10,519 nt of DNA from positions 1 to 10,519 of the forward strand of contig CANJDY010000070.1 in assembly GCA_947472635.1 (NCBI GenBank), written 5' to 3'. Shown here one piece after another: positions 1 through 6,562 of this stretch. Below the pieces are notes generated by a model that was given only the letters and a program-made list of their open reading frames with translations, ran no database searches and was not told the DNA's origin. This stretch comes from Chitinophagaceae bacterium. Its GTDB lineage: Bacteria > Bacteroidota > Bacteroidia > Chitinophagales > Chitinophagaceae. The first letter of the stretch is position 1; each line of letters opens with the position of its first letter. A program made the position numbers and the translations under genes.

Positions 1-908
1 AATTGGGGGCTTTGTTGCCTGGTGTTTATAATTTTATGATGACTACACCCATAATCAGTAATACGATTAAACGTATGGTGGGTTTTGGGGTAAAACGATC
101 AATGCCAACTTTGTATACCACCACATTGTTGAAATGGTATAAAAATAGAAAATCACAGGTTGTTCTCAATGGGGATAAAAAAGTCTATTTATTTTGCGAT
201 GAGTTTACCAATTTTAATGACACCGCCATTGGAATTAAAGCAATTTTGTTACTAGAGAAATTAGGATACGAGGTGACCATTCCTACACATGAAGAAAGTG
301 GAAGAGCATGGTTATCAAAAGGTCTTTTAAGGGAAGCGAAAAAAATCGCCAACAAAAATATCACCTTACTTAGTAAAATTATAACTTCGGAGACTCCCTT
401 GATTGGTATAGAACCCTCTGCTATACTTACTTTCAGGGATGAATACATTGATTTGGCAGATGATTTGAACTTTGAAGCATCAAAAGAATTGGCAAAAAAT
501 GTATTTATGATTGATGAATTTATTGCTGCTGAAATGGAGAAGGGAGCTATTCAGCAATCTTTGTTTACGGCTGAAAAAAAAATAATCAAATTACATGGGC
601 ATTGCCAGCAAAAAGCAATTTCCTCTGTTTCTCCTTCTGTAAAGATGATGTCGTTTCCAGTGAATTATACAGTAGAAACCATTCCATCTGGATGTTGTGG
701 AATGGCGGGCTCATTCGGATATGAGAAGGAACATTATGATCTTTCTATGAAAATTGGGGAATTGGTATTATTGCCCACCGTTAGAAATCAGCCAGCTGAA
801 GTGATTATCGCTGCCCCAGGTACCAGTTGTAGACACCAAATTAAAGATGGTACTGGAAAAAAAGCACTGCATACTATTGAGGTACTCTATGAAGCCCTTC
901 TAGTATGA
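1..908 (+). CDS. FAD-binding / (Fe-S)-binding oxidoreductase, C-terminal part (5'-truncated by window edge)
   Basis: The reading frame is open from the left edge (full codons from base 3) to TGA at 906-908, giving about 301 residues with no start of its own. The visible part is the C-terminal Fe-S, cysteine-rich CCG-type module found in large Bacteroidota fusions of a GlcD-like FAD-linked oxidase with a GlpC-like Fe-S domain (D-lactate dehydrogenase / YdiJ type, usually near 970-1000 aa). Seen directly: a first half-motif starting LFCDEFTNF, then HGHCQQKA, then SGCCGMAGSFGYE, then APGTSCRHQI near the C-terminus. These cysteines resemble CCG-domain ligands for an Fe-S or heterodisulfide-reductase-like site. 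The first repeat lacks its own Cys-Cys pair (ESGR where CCGR would be expected). By family it would oxidise a 2-hydroxy acid such as D-lactate and pass electrons to the respiratory chain at the inner membrane; the substrate is inference because the FAD domain lies outside the window. Confidence 0.8.
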   Translation, partial: LGALLPGVYNFMMTTPIISNTIKRMVGFGVKRSMPTLYTTTLLKWYKNRKSQVVLNGDKKVYLFCDEFTNFNDTAIGIKAILLLEKLGYEVTIPTHEESGRAWLSKGLLREAKKIANKNITLLSKIITSETPLIGIEPSAILTFRDEYIDLADDLNFEASKELAKNVFMIDEFIAAEMEKGAIQQSLFTAEKKIIKLHGHCQQKAISSVSPSVKMMSFPVNYTVETIPSGCCGMAGSFGYEKEHYDLSMKIGELVLLPTVRNQPAEVIIAAPGTSCRHQIKDGTGKKALHTIEVLYEALLV

Positions 909-925
909 TAGTTTATAACCAAACA

Positions 926-948
926 AGATGAAAATGGGTAGTTCATCT
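926..948 (+). terminator. Possible weak terminator hairpin after the oxidoreductase
   Basis: A perfect 7-bp inverted repeat, AGATGAA / TTCATCT, with a 9-nt loop lies 18 bases after the stop codon. The bases that follow are AT-rich (ATATTTATTACT) but not a clean T-run, so this is a weak intrinsic terminator at best. Confidence 0.3.
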
Positions 949-965
949 ATATTTATTACTCAAAT

Positions 966-997
966 TTTATTTACCTTTAGTCTATAAATTTTCTTTG
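966..997 (+). promoter_or_regulatory. Candidate Bacteroidota-type promoter for the secreted T9SS protein
   Basis: TTTCTTTG (990-997) matches the -7 element TAnnTTTG at all fixed positions but one, and TTTA (966-969) sits 20 nt upstream where the -33 TTTG is expected. A transcript starting a few bases after 997 would leave a leader of roughly 25 nt before the ATG at 1027. Two consensus positions are missing, so the call is tentative. Confidence 0.3.
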
Positions 998-1026
998 TGA
1001 AAACTTTAGATGATAGCTATAGAAAT

Positions 1027-2961
1027 ATGAAATGGCTTGCTTCCATTTTTATGTTGGTTATATTTTCACTACTTAGTGGATATTTTTCTACAATTGCAGC
1101 CCAAAATTGCCCTCCCAATATTGATTTTGAAACAGGAACTTTTTCTGGTTGGACTTGCTATACGGGTACTACAGCAGCTATTGGGAATAGCAATAGCATT
1201 TCACTCGTCAATTCAGGATATCCTGTTTCCAATAGGCATACCATGTACAGTTCGAACACTGATGAAGTGGATTACTATGGAGGTTTCCCAGTTAGTTGTC
1301 CCAATGGTAGTGGTCATTCTATCCGCCTAGGGAACAATTTAGGAGGGGGAGAAGCTGAGGGGGTTTCTTACGAATTTACTATTCCCTCCAATGATAATAA
1401 TTTCTCGCTTGTTTACAATTATGCAGTTGTTTTCCAATCACCCAACCACAAGGAAAATGAACAACCTAGAATGGAAATTGAAATTACCAATGTTACTGAC
1501 TCAAAGCTGATTAGTTGTGCCTCCTTTTCTTTCGTTGCAGTTGGAAGAACACTCCCTGGTTTTTTAGTATCGGGCAGAATGGATACTACCACCGTAATGT
1601 ATAAAAATTGGTCTGCAGTATCGGTCGATTTGTCTGGCAATGCAGGCAAAACGATTCGTCTTTTTTTTAAAACAGCCGATTGCACTTTTAAAAAACATTT
1701 CGGATACGCGTATATAGATGTAAATACCGAGTGTAGTGGAAAATTGACAGGTGCAATCTTTTGTCCTGATGATCATTTTATAAAAGTAATTGCTCCATAC
1801 GGTTATCAAAATTACACTTGGTATGATAGTTCATTATCTCTTATTCTCGGTAATGAACAAACGATGACATTTACACCACCTCCTAAATCTGGAACCCTGA
1901 TTGCTGTAAAATTGGAACCATTTGATGGATATGGTTGCTCCAATACTATATTTACCCATTTAACTGATTCATTAAAGGTGATTTCCGATGCGGGTCAGGA
2001 TAAATTATCCTGTAATCAAGCATCTGTAAATATTGGTATAATAAATACACTGGGAATCATTTATAAGTGGAGCCCAGCTACCGGATTAAGTAATCCTACT
2101 ATATCCAATCCCTTAGCTTCGCCAGATACAACCACGCGGTATGTTGTATCCACTAGCAATATAGGTGGAGGTTGCCCATCTACTGATACTGTAATAGTAA
2201 AAGCTTCTGTTATTGACAGTTCGCTTCAATTACTAGGCAAAGCCATTTATTGTATGAATAATGGTGATAGTGCGGTACTAATTGTTCATCCAACGTCCAG
2301 TATTCAATGGTATCGAAATGGTTATCCAATTGAAGGGGCTACTAATATTTCTTCTTATCGGGTTTTGATGGATGGCGATTATCATGCTATGCTGGGTAAT
2401 ACCATGGGTTGTAGTATCAATACAGCCAAAATAGCCATCGTTATTGATAAAGCTAAAATAGGAATAACCTATCCAGTGGTATATGCCTTGGTTAACGTTC
2501 CCATCACACTGAAGGCTCGAACTATTGGAGACCATATACTTTGGAAACAGCCAATCAGCTTAAATAACCCAACTAGTTTTACACCTATTTTTAAAGGAAA
2601 TATGGACAGGCAATATTTGTTGGAAATTACAACAAATTCAGATTGCCATACTGTAGATACGCAGTTTGTAAAGACAATTGCAAATATTGATATCTTGATT
2701 CCTTCCGCATTCACTCCCAATAACGATGGAAAAAATGACATTTTACGACCAATTCTGAAAGGGATTAGTGAATTTCATTTTTTTAGAATTTTTAACAGAT
2801 GGGGGCAATTGGTTTTTGAAACAAATATTGAACACAATGGCTGGGATGGTTCTTTTAAAGGATTACCCTTAGCAACCCAAACGGTAGTATGGATGGTAAA
2901 AATTGTTGGTTTGGACGGTCAAATCTATCTTAAAAAAGGTACTAGCATACTTATCAAATAA
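1027..2961 (+). CDS. Secreted multidomain protein with gliding-motility-associated (CHU_C / T9SS) C-terminal domain
   Basis: The frame is open from GTG 997, but ATG 1027 is preferred because it places a clean Sec signal peptide at the N-terminus (MKWLASIFMLVIFSLL..., likely cleaved after AIAA-like small residues just before QNCPP). The product is 644 aa. The first ~230 residues after the signal form a beta-rich domain opening with DFETGTFSGW, a pattern common at the front of Bacteroidota secreted proteins. Two or three Ig/PKD-like modules follow, one with YKWSPATGLSN...NP.ASPDTT..Y, another with IQWYRNGYPIEGAT. The last ~85 residues carry IPSAFTPNNDGKND, FRIFNRWGQLVFE and GWDG, diagnostic of the CHU_C domain (TIGR04131-like) that directs cargo to type IX secretion. 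It should be exported and surface-attached or released. No catalytic motif is visible; adhesion or a structural role is inference. It lies between unrelated genes, apparently as its own unit. Confidence 0.85.
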   Translation: MKWLASIFMLVIFSLLSGYFSTIAAQNCPPNIDFETGTFSGWTCYTGTTAAIGNSNSISLVNSGYPVSNRHTMYSSNTDEVDYYGGFPVSCPNGSGHSIRLGNNLGGGEAEGVSYEFTIPSNDNNFSLVYNYAVVFQSPNHKENEQPRMEIEITNVTDSKLISCASFSFVAVGRTLPGFLVSGRMDTTTVMYKNWSAVSVDLSGNAGKTIRLFFKTADCTFKKHFGYAYIDVNTECSGKLTGAIFCPDDHFIKVIAPYGYQNYTWYDSSLSLILGNEQTMTFTPPPKSGTLIAVKLEPFDGYGCSNTIFTHLTDSLKVISDAGQDKLSCNQASVNIGIINTLGIIYKWSPATGLSNPTISNPLASPDTTTRYVVSTSNIGGGCPSTDTVIVKASVIDSSLQLLGKAIYCMNNGDSAVLIVHPTSSIQWYRNGYPIEGATNISSYRVLMDGDYHAMLGNTMGCSINTAKIAIVIDKAKIGITYPVVYALVNVPITLKARTIGDHILWKQPISLNNPTSFTPIFKGNMDRQYLLEITTNSDCHTVDTQFVKTIANIDILIPSAFTPNNDGKNDILRPILKGISEFHFFRIFNRWGQLVFETNIEHNGWDGSFKGLPLATQTVVWMVKIVGLDGQIYLKKGTSILIK

Positions 2962-2977
2962 AATCTTTATTTTTTTT
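2956..2977 (+). terminator. Possible AT-only terminator after the T9SS protein
   Basis: AAATAAA-ATC-TTTATTT forms a perfect 7-bp stem overlapping the stop codon, followed by more T residues. The stem has no G-C pair and would be unstable, so this may be only AT-rich composition. Confidence 0.25.
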
Positions 2978-3041
2978 CTTATATCTATTTTCTCAATATT
3001 TAACTTTTTTTTTATAACAATATCATTTTTAATGCATTAGC

Positions 3042-3072
3042 TTTTTATCAATAATATAATTTAATAGGTTTG
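3042..3072 (+). promoter_or_regulatory. Candidate Bacteroidota-type promoter for the L,D-transpeptidase
   Basis: TAGGTTTG (3065-3072) is an exact match to the -7 consensus TAnnTTTG. TTTT (3042-3045) lies 19 nt upstream as an imperfect -33 TTTG. Transcription would begin near 3078, giving a leader of about 85 nt before ATG 3163. The intergenic stretch is extremely AT-rich, so chance matches are possible. Confidence 0.4.
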
Positions 3073-3162
3073 GCGGAGTTTTTTTGTATTTTAACAATAT
3101 ATCCCTAATAATACATCAGATATTTGCGTTATTTAATTTTAATCAGCAAATATTTATTTTTC

Positions 3163-3957
3163 ATGTATAAGCCCAGTATCAAAAAAATCAATTTATTTAT
3201 TTCTGTTATTGTTGTTTTTTTTCTTTCCCTATCATTTGTTTTTGCAAAATCAACAATCATTGGAAAGTATTTTATTGAAAAAGAGGTTGTCCCTTCAATC
3301 CATGGTAAGTCTGCCGTTTCCAAAGTTCATCCAAAAATTTATTTAGCTTTTTCAAATAATCTTTACGATAGTCTTCGGCTCGAGTCGATAGGGTTAAAAA
3401 GGCAGATTTTTGATTATGCATTGATGGGGTTTAATTTTATGAGAGAAAAGGGAATGTTGGGAGATAAGGAAATTATATCGATCGTAGATTTCAGTAAACC
3501 CTCTTCCGTAAAGCGATTGTTTATTATTGATCTTCAAAATGTAAAAGTACTTTTTAAAACCTATGTTGCTCATGGGTCTAAGTCTGGAAAAGAATTTGCC
3601 AATCAGTTTTCCAATGCACTTTCCAGCAATAAAAGTAGTCTGGGTTTTTATGAAACACTCAACACCTATGAGGGGGGAAATGGTTATTCATTAAGATTGC
3701 AAGGAATGGAGCAGGGGATTAATGACAATGCCAATAAACGTTCGATCGTATTACATGGGGCGGGCTATGTTGATGAACGGTTGATTCATTCACAAGGATA
3801 TATCGGTAGAAGTTGGGGTTGTCCAGCTGTTCCACAAGCTTTACACCGGTCAATCATTGATAAAATAAAAAATGGCACCTGTCTGTTCATCTTCAGTCCT
3901 GACTCGAAATACCTTGCCAATTCAAAGATTTTGAATTTATATAGGCTACCTTCTTAA
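3163..3957 (+). CDS. Exported L,D-transpeptidase (YkuD_2-type catalytic domain)
   Basis: The product is 264 aa from ATG 3163. The frame extends upstream to TTG 3124, but ATG 3163 leaves a standard signal peptide: a lysine-rich start (MYKPSIKK), a hydrophobic core (FISVIVVFFLSLSFVF) and AK at the likely cleavage point. The catalytic domain is in the C-terminal half: LHG with His198, then 22 residues later SWGCPAV with Cys220, the His/Cys pair of L,D-transpeptidases in the arrangement of the Bacteroidota YkuD_2 (PF13645-like) group. Such enzymes act in the periplasm on peptidoglycan stem peptides, making 3-3 cross-links or attaching proteins; which reaction applies here cannot be told. The mature N-terminal ~110 residues contain no recognised peptidoglycan-binding repeat. 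It has its own candidate promoter and converges on the holin-like gene 38 bases downstream. Confidence 0.85.
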   Translation: MYKPSIKKINLFISVIVVFFLSLSFVFAKSTIIGKYFIEKEVVPSIHGKSAVSKVHPKIYLAFSNNLYDSLRLESIGLKRQIFDYALMGFNFMREKGMLGDKEIISIVDFSKPSSVKRLFIIDLQNVKVLFKTYVAHGSKSGKEFANQFSNALSSNKSSLGFYETLNTYEGGNGYSLRLQGMEQGINDNANKRSIVLHGAGYVDERLIHSQGYIGRSWGCPAVPQALHRSIIDKIKNGTCLFIFSPDSKYLANSKILNLYRLPS

Positions 3958-3988
3958 ATTACTCCTAGGGATAATTAATTTTGTTTTT
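3957..3988 (+). terminator. Candidate terminator after the L,D-transpeptidase
   Basis: AATTA-C-TCC pairs with GGA-TAATT around a TAG loop (8 pairs, one bulged C), followed by TTTTGTTTTT. The T-rich tail is on the + strand only, so it would stop transcripts of the upstream gene rather than of the convergent holin-like gene. The stem is modest. Confidence 0.4.
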
Positions 3989-3995
3989 ACTATAT

Positions 3996-4373
3996 TTATT
4001 GTTTAGTTATTTTTTCTTTACTTTCGTCGTTAGTGAATAATTGACTGAGAATTGCATTAAGGATGGGTATTCTAATCAATTTTTCTCTCGCATACCAGCA
4101 GGTTACTCCAATCAATAAATATAGGATAGAAACTATAAAAAAGCCAGCGGACATTTTTCCCAGCCATTCACCAATTAGGAATGCTAAAGCAAGACTAACA
4201 AATAAAATAAAAAGAAGTAGTACTCCAATTACGACCATTGCTGCCAAAAAATTTGCAATAATTTTCGATAATTTTTCCGCAATCTTCAATTTAAACAATT
4301 CAATTTCTATTTGGACATAAGCCTTACAATGCTTTGCCAAATCTTCCGCTTTTTTAAATTCTTCTTGTAGCAT
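3996..4373 (-). CDS. Phage-holin-III-like family small membrane protein
   Basis: 125 aa from ATG (complement of 4371-4373) to TAA. Residues 1-38 are a charged amphipathic segment (QEEFKKAEDLAKHCKAYVQIEIELFKLK...). Two hydrophobic stretches follow: about 40-69 (IANFLAAMVVIGVLLLFILF...) and about 76-94 (AGFFIVSILYLLIGVTCWYA), separated by a short GEWLGK turn. A charged tail ends in KEKITKQ. This layout matches the widespread chromosomal family annotated as phage holin family / superfamily III holin-X (PF07332-like). No phage gene is nearby, so lysis is not implied; in Bacteroidota these are inner-membrane proteins of unknown, probably envelope-related, role. It converges with the L,D-transpeptidase and diverges from dapA, with its own exact-match -7 element upstream. 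Confidence 0.75.
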   Translation of the reverse strand: MLQEEFKKAEDLAKHCKAYVQIEIELFKLKIAEKLSKIIANFLAAMVVIGVLLLFILFVSLALAFLIGEWLGKMSAGFFIVSILYLLIGVTCWYAREKLIRIPILNAILSQLFTNDESKEKITKQ

Positions 4374-4491
4374 GGTATAATTTTTTATAATTATTTGTGG
4401 TGATCGTATTTGTAATAATAATAGTAAATACTCCCTATTAGCTAAGCAGCCTGATTCAGCATAGTTGTTATATGATTAAAACTTACTATAC

Positions 4492-4523
4492 CAAATGTAT
4501 CATAAAATTAGTTTTCTAACAAT
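4492..4523 (-). promoter_or_regulatory. Candidate Bacteroidota-type promoter for the holin-like gene
   Basis: On the minus strand TACATTTG (4499 to 4492) matches TAnnTTTG exactly, with ATTG (4523 to 4520) 20 nt upstream as a 3-of-4 match to the -33 TTTG. Transcription would start near 4487, giving a leader of about 115 nt. This is among the best promoter matches in the window. Confidence 0.5.
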
Positions 4524-4639
4524 TGGTAAGAATGCCTGACCTGACAAATTGATAATTAGCTATTATTTTATTGATTCCAAAGATTAACGAAAGATATGCT
4601 AGTAAGTTACATAACATATAATGAATGTTGATTATAAAT

Positions 4640-4671
4640 ATTGTAAAATTGTAATCTGGATGTTTTTTTTG
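4640..4671 (+). promoter_or_regulatory. Weak candidate promoter for dapA
   Basis: ATTG (4640-4643), a 20-nt spacer and TTTTTTTG (4664-4671) approximate TTTG-N19-21-TAnnTTTG with one mismatch in each element. The leader would be about 40 nt. The -7 element falls in a T-run, so the match may be composition. Confidence 0.25.
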
Positions 4672-4717
4672 TTTTATCATATCGAGCTATAGTAATAACT
4701 TCACCGAAAATTATCCA

Positions 4718-5602
4718 ATGAATTTACGTAATCAACTGAGGGGAACTGGTGTAGCAATCATTACTCCTTTTAAGGAAAATGAATCTGTTGACTTTGATGC
4801 TTTGGGGAAATTAATTGATTTTATTATTGATAATGGAGTTTCCTATGTTGTTTCATTGGGTACTACAGGTGAAACACCTACAATTGATAAGCAGGAAAGA
4901 TTAGATATCATACACTACACGTATGATAAAATTAATGGTAGGGTACCGGTAGTCATAGGAATTGGTGGAAATAATACAAGGGCAGTAGTTAATGATGTAC
5001 AAAATTATCCACTGGAAAAAGCTGTTGCAGTTTTAAGCACCTGTCCATATTACAATAAGCCTTCGCAAGAAGGGATATTCCTTCATTACAAATCTATTGC
5101 AGAAGCTTCTCCAAAGCCAATCATTTTATACAATGTACCTGGAAGATCGGGTAGGAATATTGAAGCAAGTACCACCCTTAAACTGGCTCATGAAGTTGCC
5201 AATGTAGCGGGTATTAAAGAGGCGGGAAATAATATCAGCCAATGTATCCAGATTTTAAAAGACCGACCGGATGATTTTTTAGTAGTAAGTGGTGACGACG
5301 ATTTAGTTTTGCCCGAGTTAGCCTGCGGTATCGATGGAGTTATTAGTGTGGCCGCTAACTGTTTTCCTAAAGAATTTTCAGCAATGGTCAATGCTGGTTT
5401 AGCCCATGACTTTACGTTGGCAAAAAAATTGAATGATCCTTTACTGGAAGTGTATCAGTTATTGTTTACCGAAAATAATCCAGCCGGAGTGAAGGCCTTT
5501 TTATATGAGTTAGGTATTATTCAAAATGTGCTTCGGTTACCAGTTACTCCCTTGAGTGCCCCCATTCACCAAAAGGTAAAAGCCTATTTGAAAAATCTTT
5601 AA
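4718..5602 (+). CDS. dapA: 4-hydroxy-tetrahydrodipicolinate synthase
   Basis: 294 aa, the normal length for DapA (about 290-300). It condenses pyruvate with L-aspartate-4-semialdehyde in the cytoplasm, the first committed step to meso-diaminopimelate and lysine. Visible landmarks of this class I aldolase TIM barrel: GTTGE at 48-52 (Thr49-Thr50, the proton-relay/pyruvate carboxylate-binding pair), Tyr138 in ILYNVPGRSG, the Schiff-base lysine Lys167 in AGIKEAG, and VSGDDDL shortly after. All are shifted about five residues from the E. coli positions (Thr44/45, Tyr133, Lys161). NVPGR with Arg143 favours DapA over other family members such as N-acetylneuraminate lyase. The start is ATG 4718; no Shine-Dalgarno is visible, as usual for this phylum. 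Its TAA overlaps the stop of the convergent rnz. The product supplies the diaminopimelate of the peptidoglycan that the nearby L,D-transpeptidase acts on, but no operon link is seen. Confidence 0.96.
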   Translation: MNLRNQLRGTGVAIITPFKENESVDFDALGKLIDFIIDNGVSYVVSLGTTGETPTIDKQERLDIIHYTYDKINGRVPVVIGIGGNNTRAVVNDVQNYPLEKAVAVLSTCPYYNKPSQEGIFLHYKSIAEASPKPIILYNVPGRSGRNIEASTTLKLAHEVANVAGIKEAGNNISQCIQILKDRPDDFLVVSGDDDLVLPELACGIDGVISVAANCFPKEFSAMVNAGLAHDFTLAKKLNDPLLEVYQLLFTENNPAGVKAFLYELGIIQNVLRLPVTPLSAPIHQKVKAYLKNL

Positions 5603-6501
5603 ATAAAGAAGCAGGTGCCTTCTTTTGAAAGTTCTGTATTTTCAAACCCCTCGGTGGTTTCAGTCAAAAAAGCATCTAGGTGCTCATATCTTGATGAAAA
5701 ATGACCGATAAGTAGTCTTTTAACACCAGCTTTGCGGGCGATACTAGCAGCCTGGCTAGTAGTGCAATGATACCTGGCTGCTGCTTTATCAGCAGCATCA
5801 TTAAGGTAGGTAGTTTCATGATACAAAAGGTCTACTCCCTTTACTATTTCAGCCAACCCTTCATCATAAATGGTATCTGCACAATAAGCGTAACTTTTAC
5901 AGGGTGTATTGGCTACTGTAACTGACTCATTGGATATAAGGGTTCCTTTTTGGTTAGTATAATCTTCCCCATTTTGTAATTTTCCGTAAAAGGAAGCTGG
6001 AATATCAAAGTTTTTGATTGTGTTGGGGTTGATGCTTCTTGGTTTCTTTTTTTGCTTAAACAAAAAACCCCAGCATTCAATACGATGCTTTAATGGAAAA
6101 ACAGTTACAGAAAATTTATTTTCGTCCAAAATAACTCCTGCTGAAGTAATGGAATGAAAAATCAGCGAATAAGATAGTTTTGTATCAGCAACATCTAGCT
6201 GTATTTGGATAATCTGCTGTAAGGGTGCTGGCCCATAAATATGAAGGTCTTGTGTTCTACTTAATAAGCTCAAACTAGTCAAAAGTCCGATAAGCCCAAA
6301 ATAATGATCCCCGTGAAGATGTGAAATGAATATATAATTGATCTTACTTCGCCGGATTTTGTATTTCGACAGCTGTGATTGGGTACCTTCTCCACAATCA
6401 ATTAAAAAGTACTCATCTTGTAATTGAAGCACCTGTGCAGTAGGATTTCTCCCAAATGCAGGTATTGCCGAATTATTTCCTAAAATAGTTAGTGACAACA
6501 A
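5599..6501 (-). CDS. rnz: Ribonuclease Z (short form), non-ATG start
   Basis: 300 aa, typical of the short form. It is the endonuclease that trims tRNA precursors just 3' of the discriminator base. Metallo-beta-lactamase landmarks are complete: HLHGDH with His61, His63, Asp65, His66; His139 in PLKHR; Asp209 in YCADT; His267 in GHFSSRY. They run one to two residues behind the B. subtilis RNase Z ligands (63/65/67/68/140/211/269). An exosite-like arm follows about residue 150. The N-terminus reads LSLTILGNNSAIPAFGR, as in homologues, but no ATG is available: the only usable starts are adjacent TTG codons (complement of 6499-6501 and 6496-6498), because TAA lies two codons upstream at 6505-6507. 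TTG 6501 gives the expected M-L-S-L-T-I-L-G. The STAS gene ends 61 bases upstream on the same strand, suggesting one transcript. Confidence 0.95.
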   Translation of the reverse strand: MLSLTILGNNSAIPAFGRNPTAQVLQLQDEYFLIDCGEGTQSQLSKYKIRRSKINYIFISHLHGDHYFGLIGLLTSLSLLSRTQDLHIYGPAPLQQIIQIQLDVADTKLSYSLIFHSITSAGVILDENKFSVTVFPLKHRIECWGFLFKQKKKPRSINPNTIKNFDIPASFYGKLQNGEDYTNQKGTLISNESVTVANTPCKSYAYCADTIYDEGLAEIVKGVDLLYHETTYLNDAADKAAARYHCTTSQAASIARKAGVKRLLIGHFSSRYEHLDAFLTETTEGFENTELSKEGTCFFI

Positions 6502-6562
6502 AGTTTAATATAAATTGATTATAATATAAATTTATTAAACAATAAAACTGGGTATTTTCTCC

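Larger units (their letters stand above)
4374..4717. other. Divergent AT-rich intergenic region between holin-like gene and dapA
   Basis: 344 bases without a supported gene. It contains the candidate minus-strand promoter for the holin-like gene (4492-4523) and a weaker candidate plus-strand promoter for dapA (4640-4671). The longest ATG-started frames I followed are under 20 codons. No tRNA, riboswitch or strong hairpin was recognised; in particular I see no structure I could call a lysine riboswitch ahead of dapA. Confidence 0.6.

Noticed and set aside
997..1026. Upstream GTG start for the T9SS protein.
   Set aside because: ATG 1027 starts directly at the signal peptide, and the GTG overlaps the candidate -7 promoter element.
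3124..3162. Upstream TTG start that would add 13 residues to the L,D-transpeptidase.
   Set aside because: ATG 3163 gives a normal signal peptide, whereas the extension adds a second hydrophobic stretch ahead of the positively charged n-region.
3996..4373. Prophage remnant suggested by the holin-family label.
   Set aside because: No endolysin, tail, integrase or other phage gene is present; this family is common in chromosomes outside prophages.
4380..4460. Minus-strand short frame with a protein-like tyrosine-rich stretch (LIGSIYYYYYKYDHHK) behind an ATG in the same frame.
   Set aside because: A TAG stop separates the ATG segment (MLNQAA) from the tyrosine-rich segment, neither part exceeds about 20 codons, and the tyrosines come from an AT-rich TAT/TAC run.
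4472..4519. Plus-strand ATG frame of 15 codons upstream of dapA, a possible lysine leader peptide.
   Set aside because: It contains only three lysines, is about 200 bases from dapA and has no attenuator-like hairpin after it.
6499..6531. Minus-strand TTTA-N20-AAACTTTG directly at the rnz start, promoter-like.
   Set aside because: Transcription from it would begin inside the first rnz codons and lose the start region, so it cannot serve this gene.
6504..6538. Direct repeat AATATAAATT (6507-6516 and 6523-6532) in the gap between the STAS gene and rnz.
   Set aside because: Only ten A/T bases in a nearly pure A/T stretch; low-complexity composition explains it.
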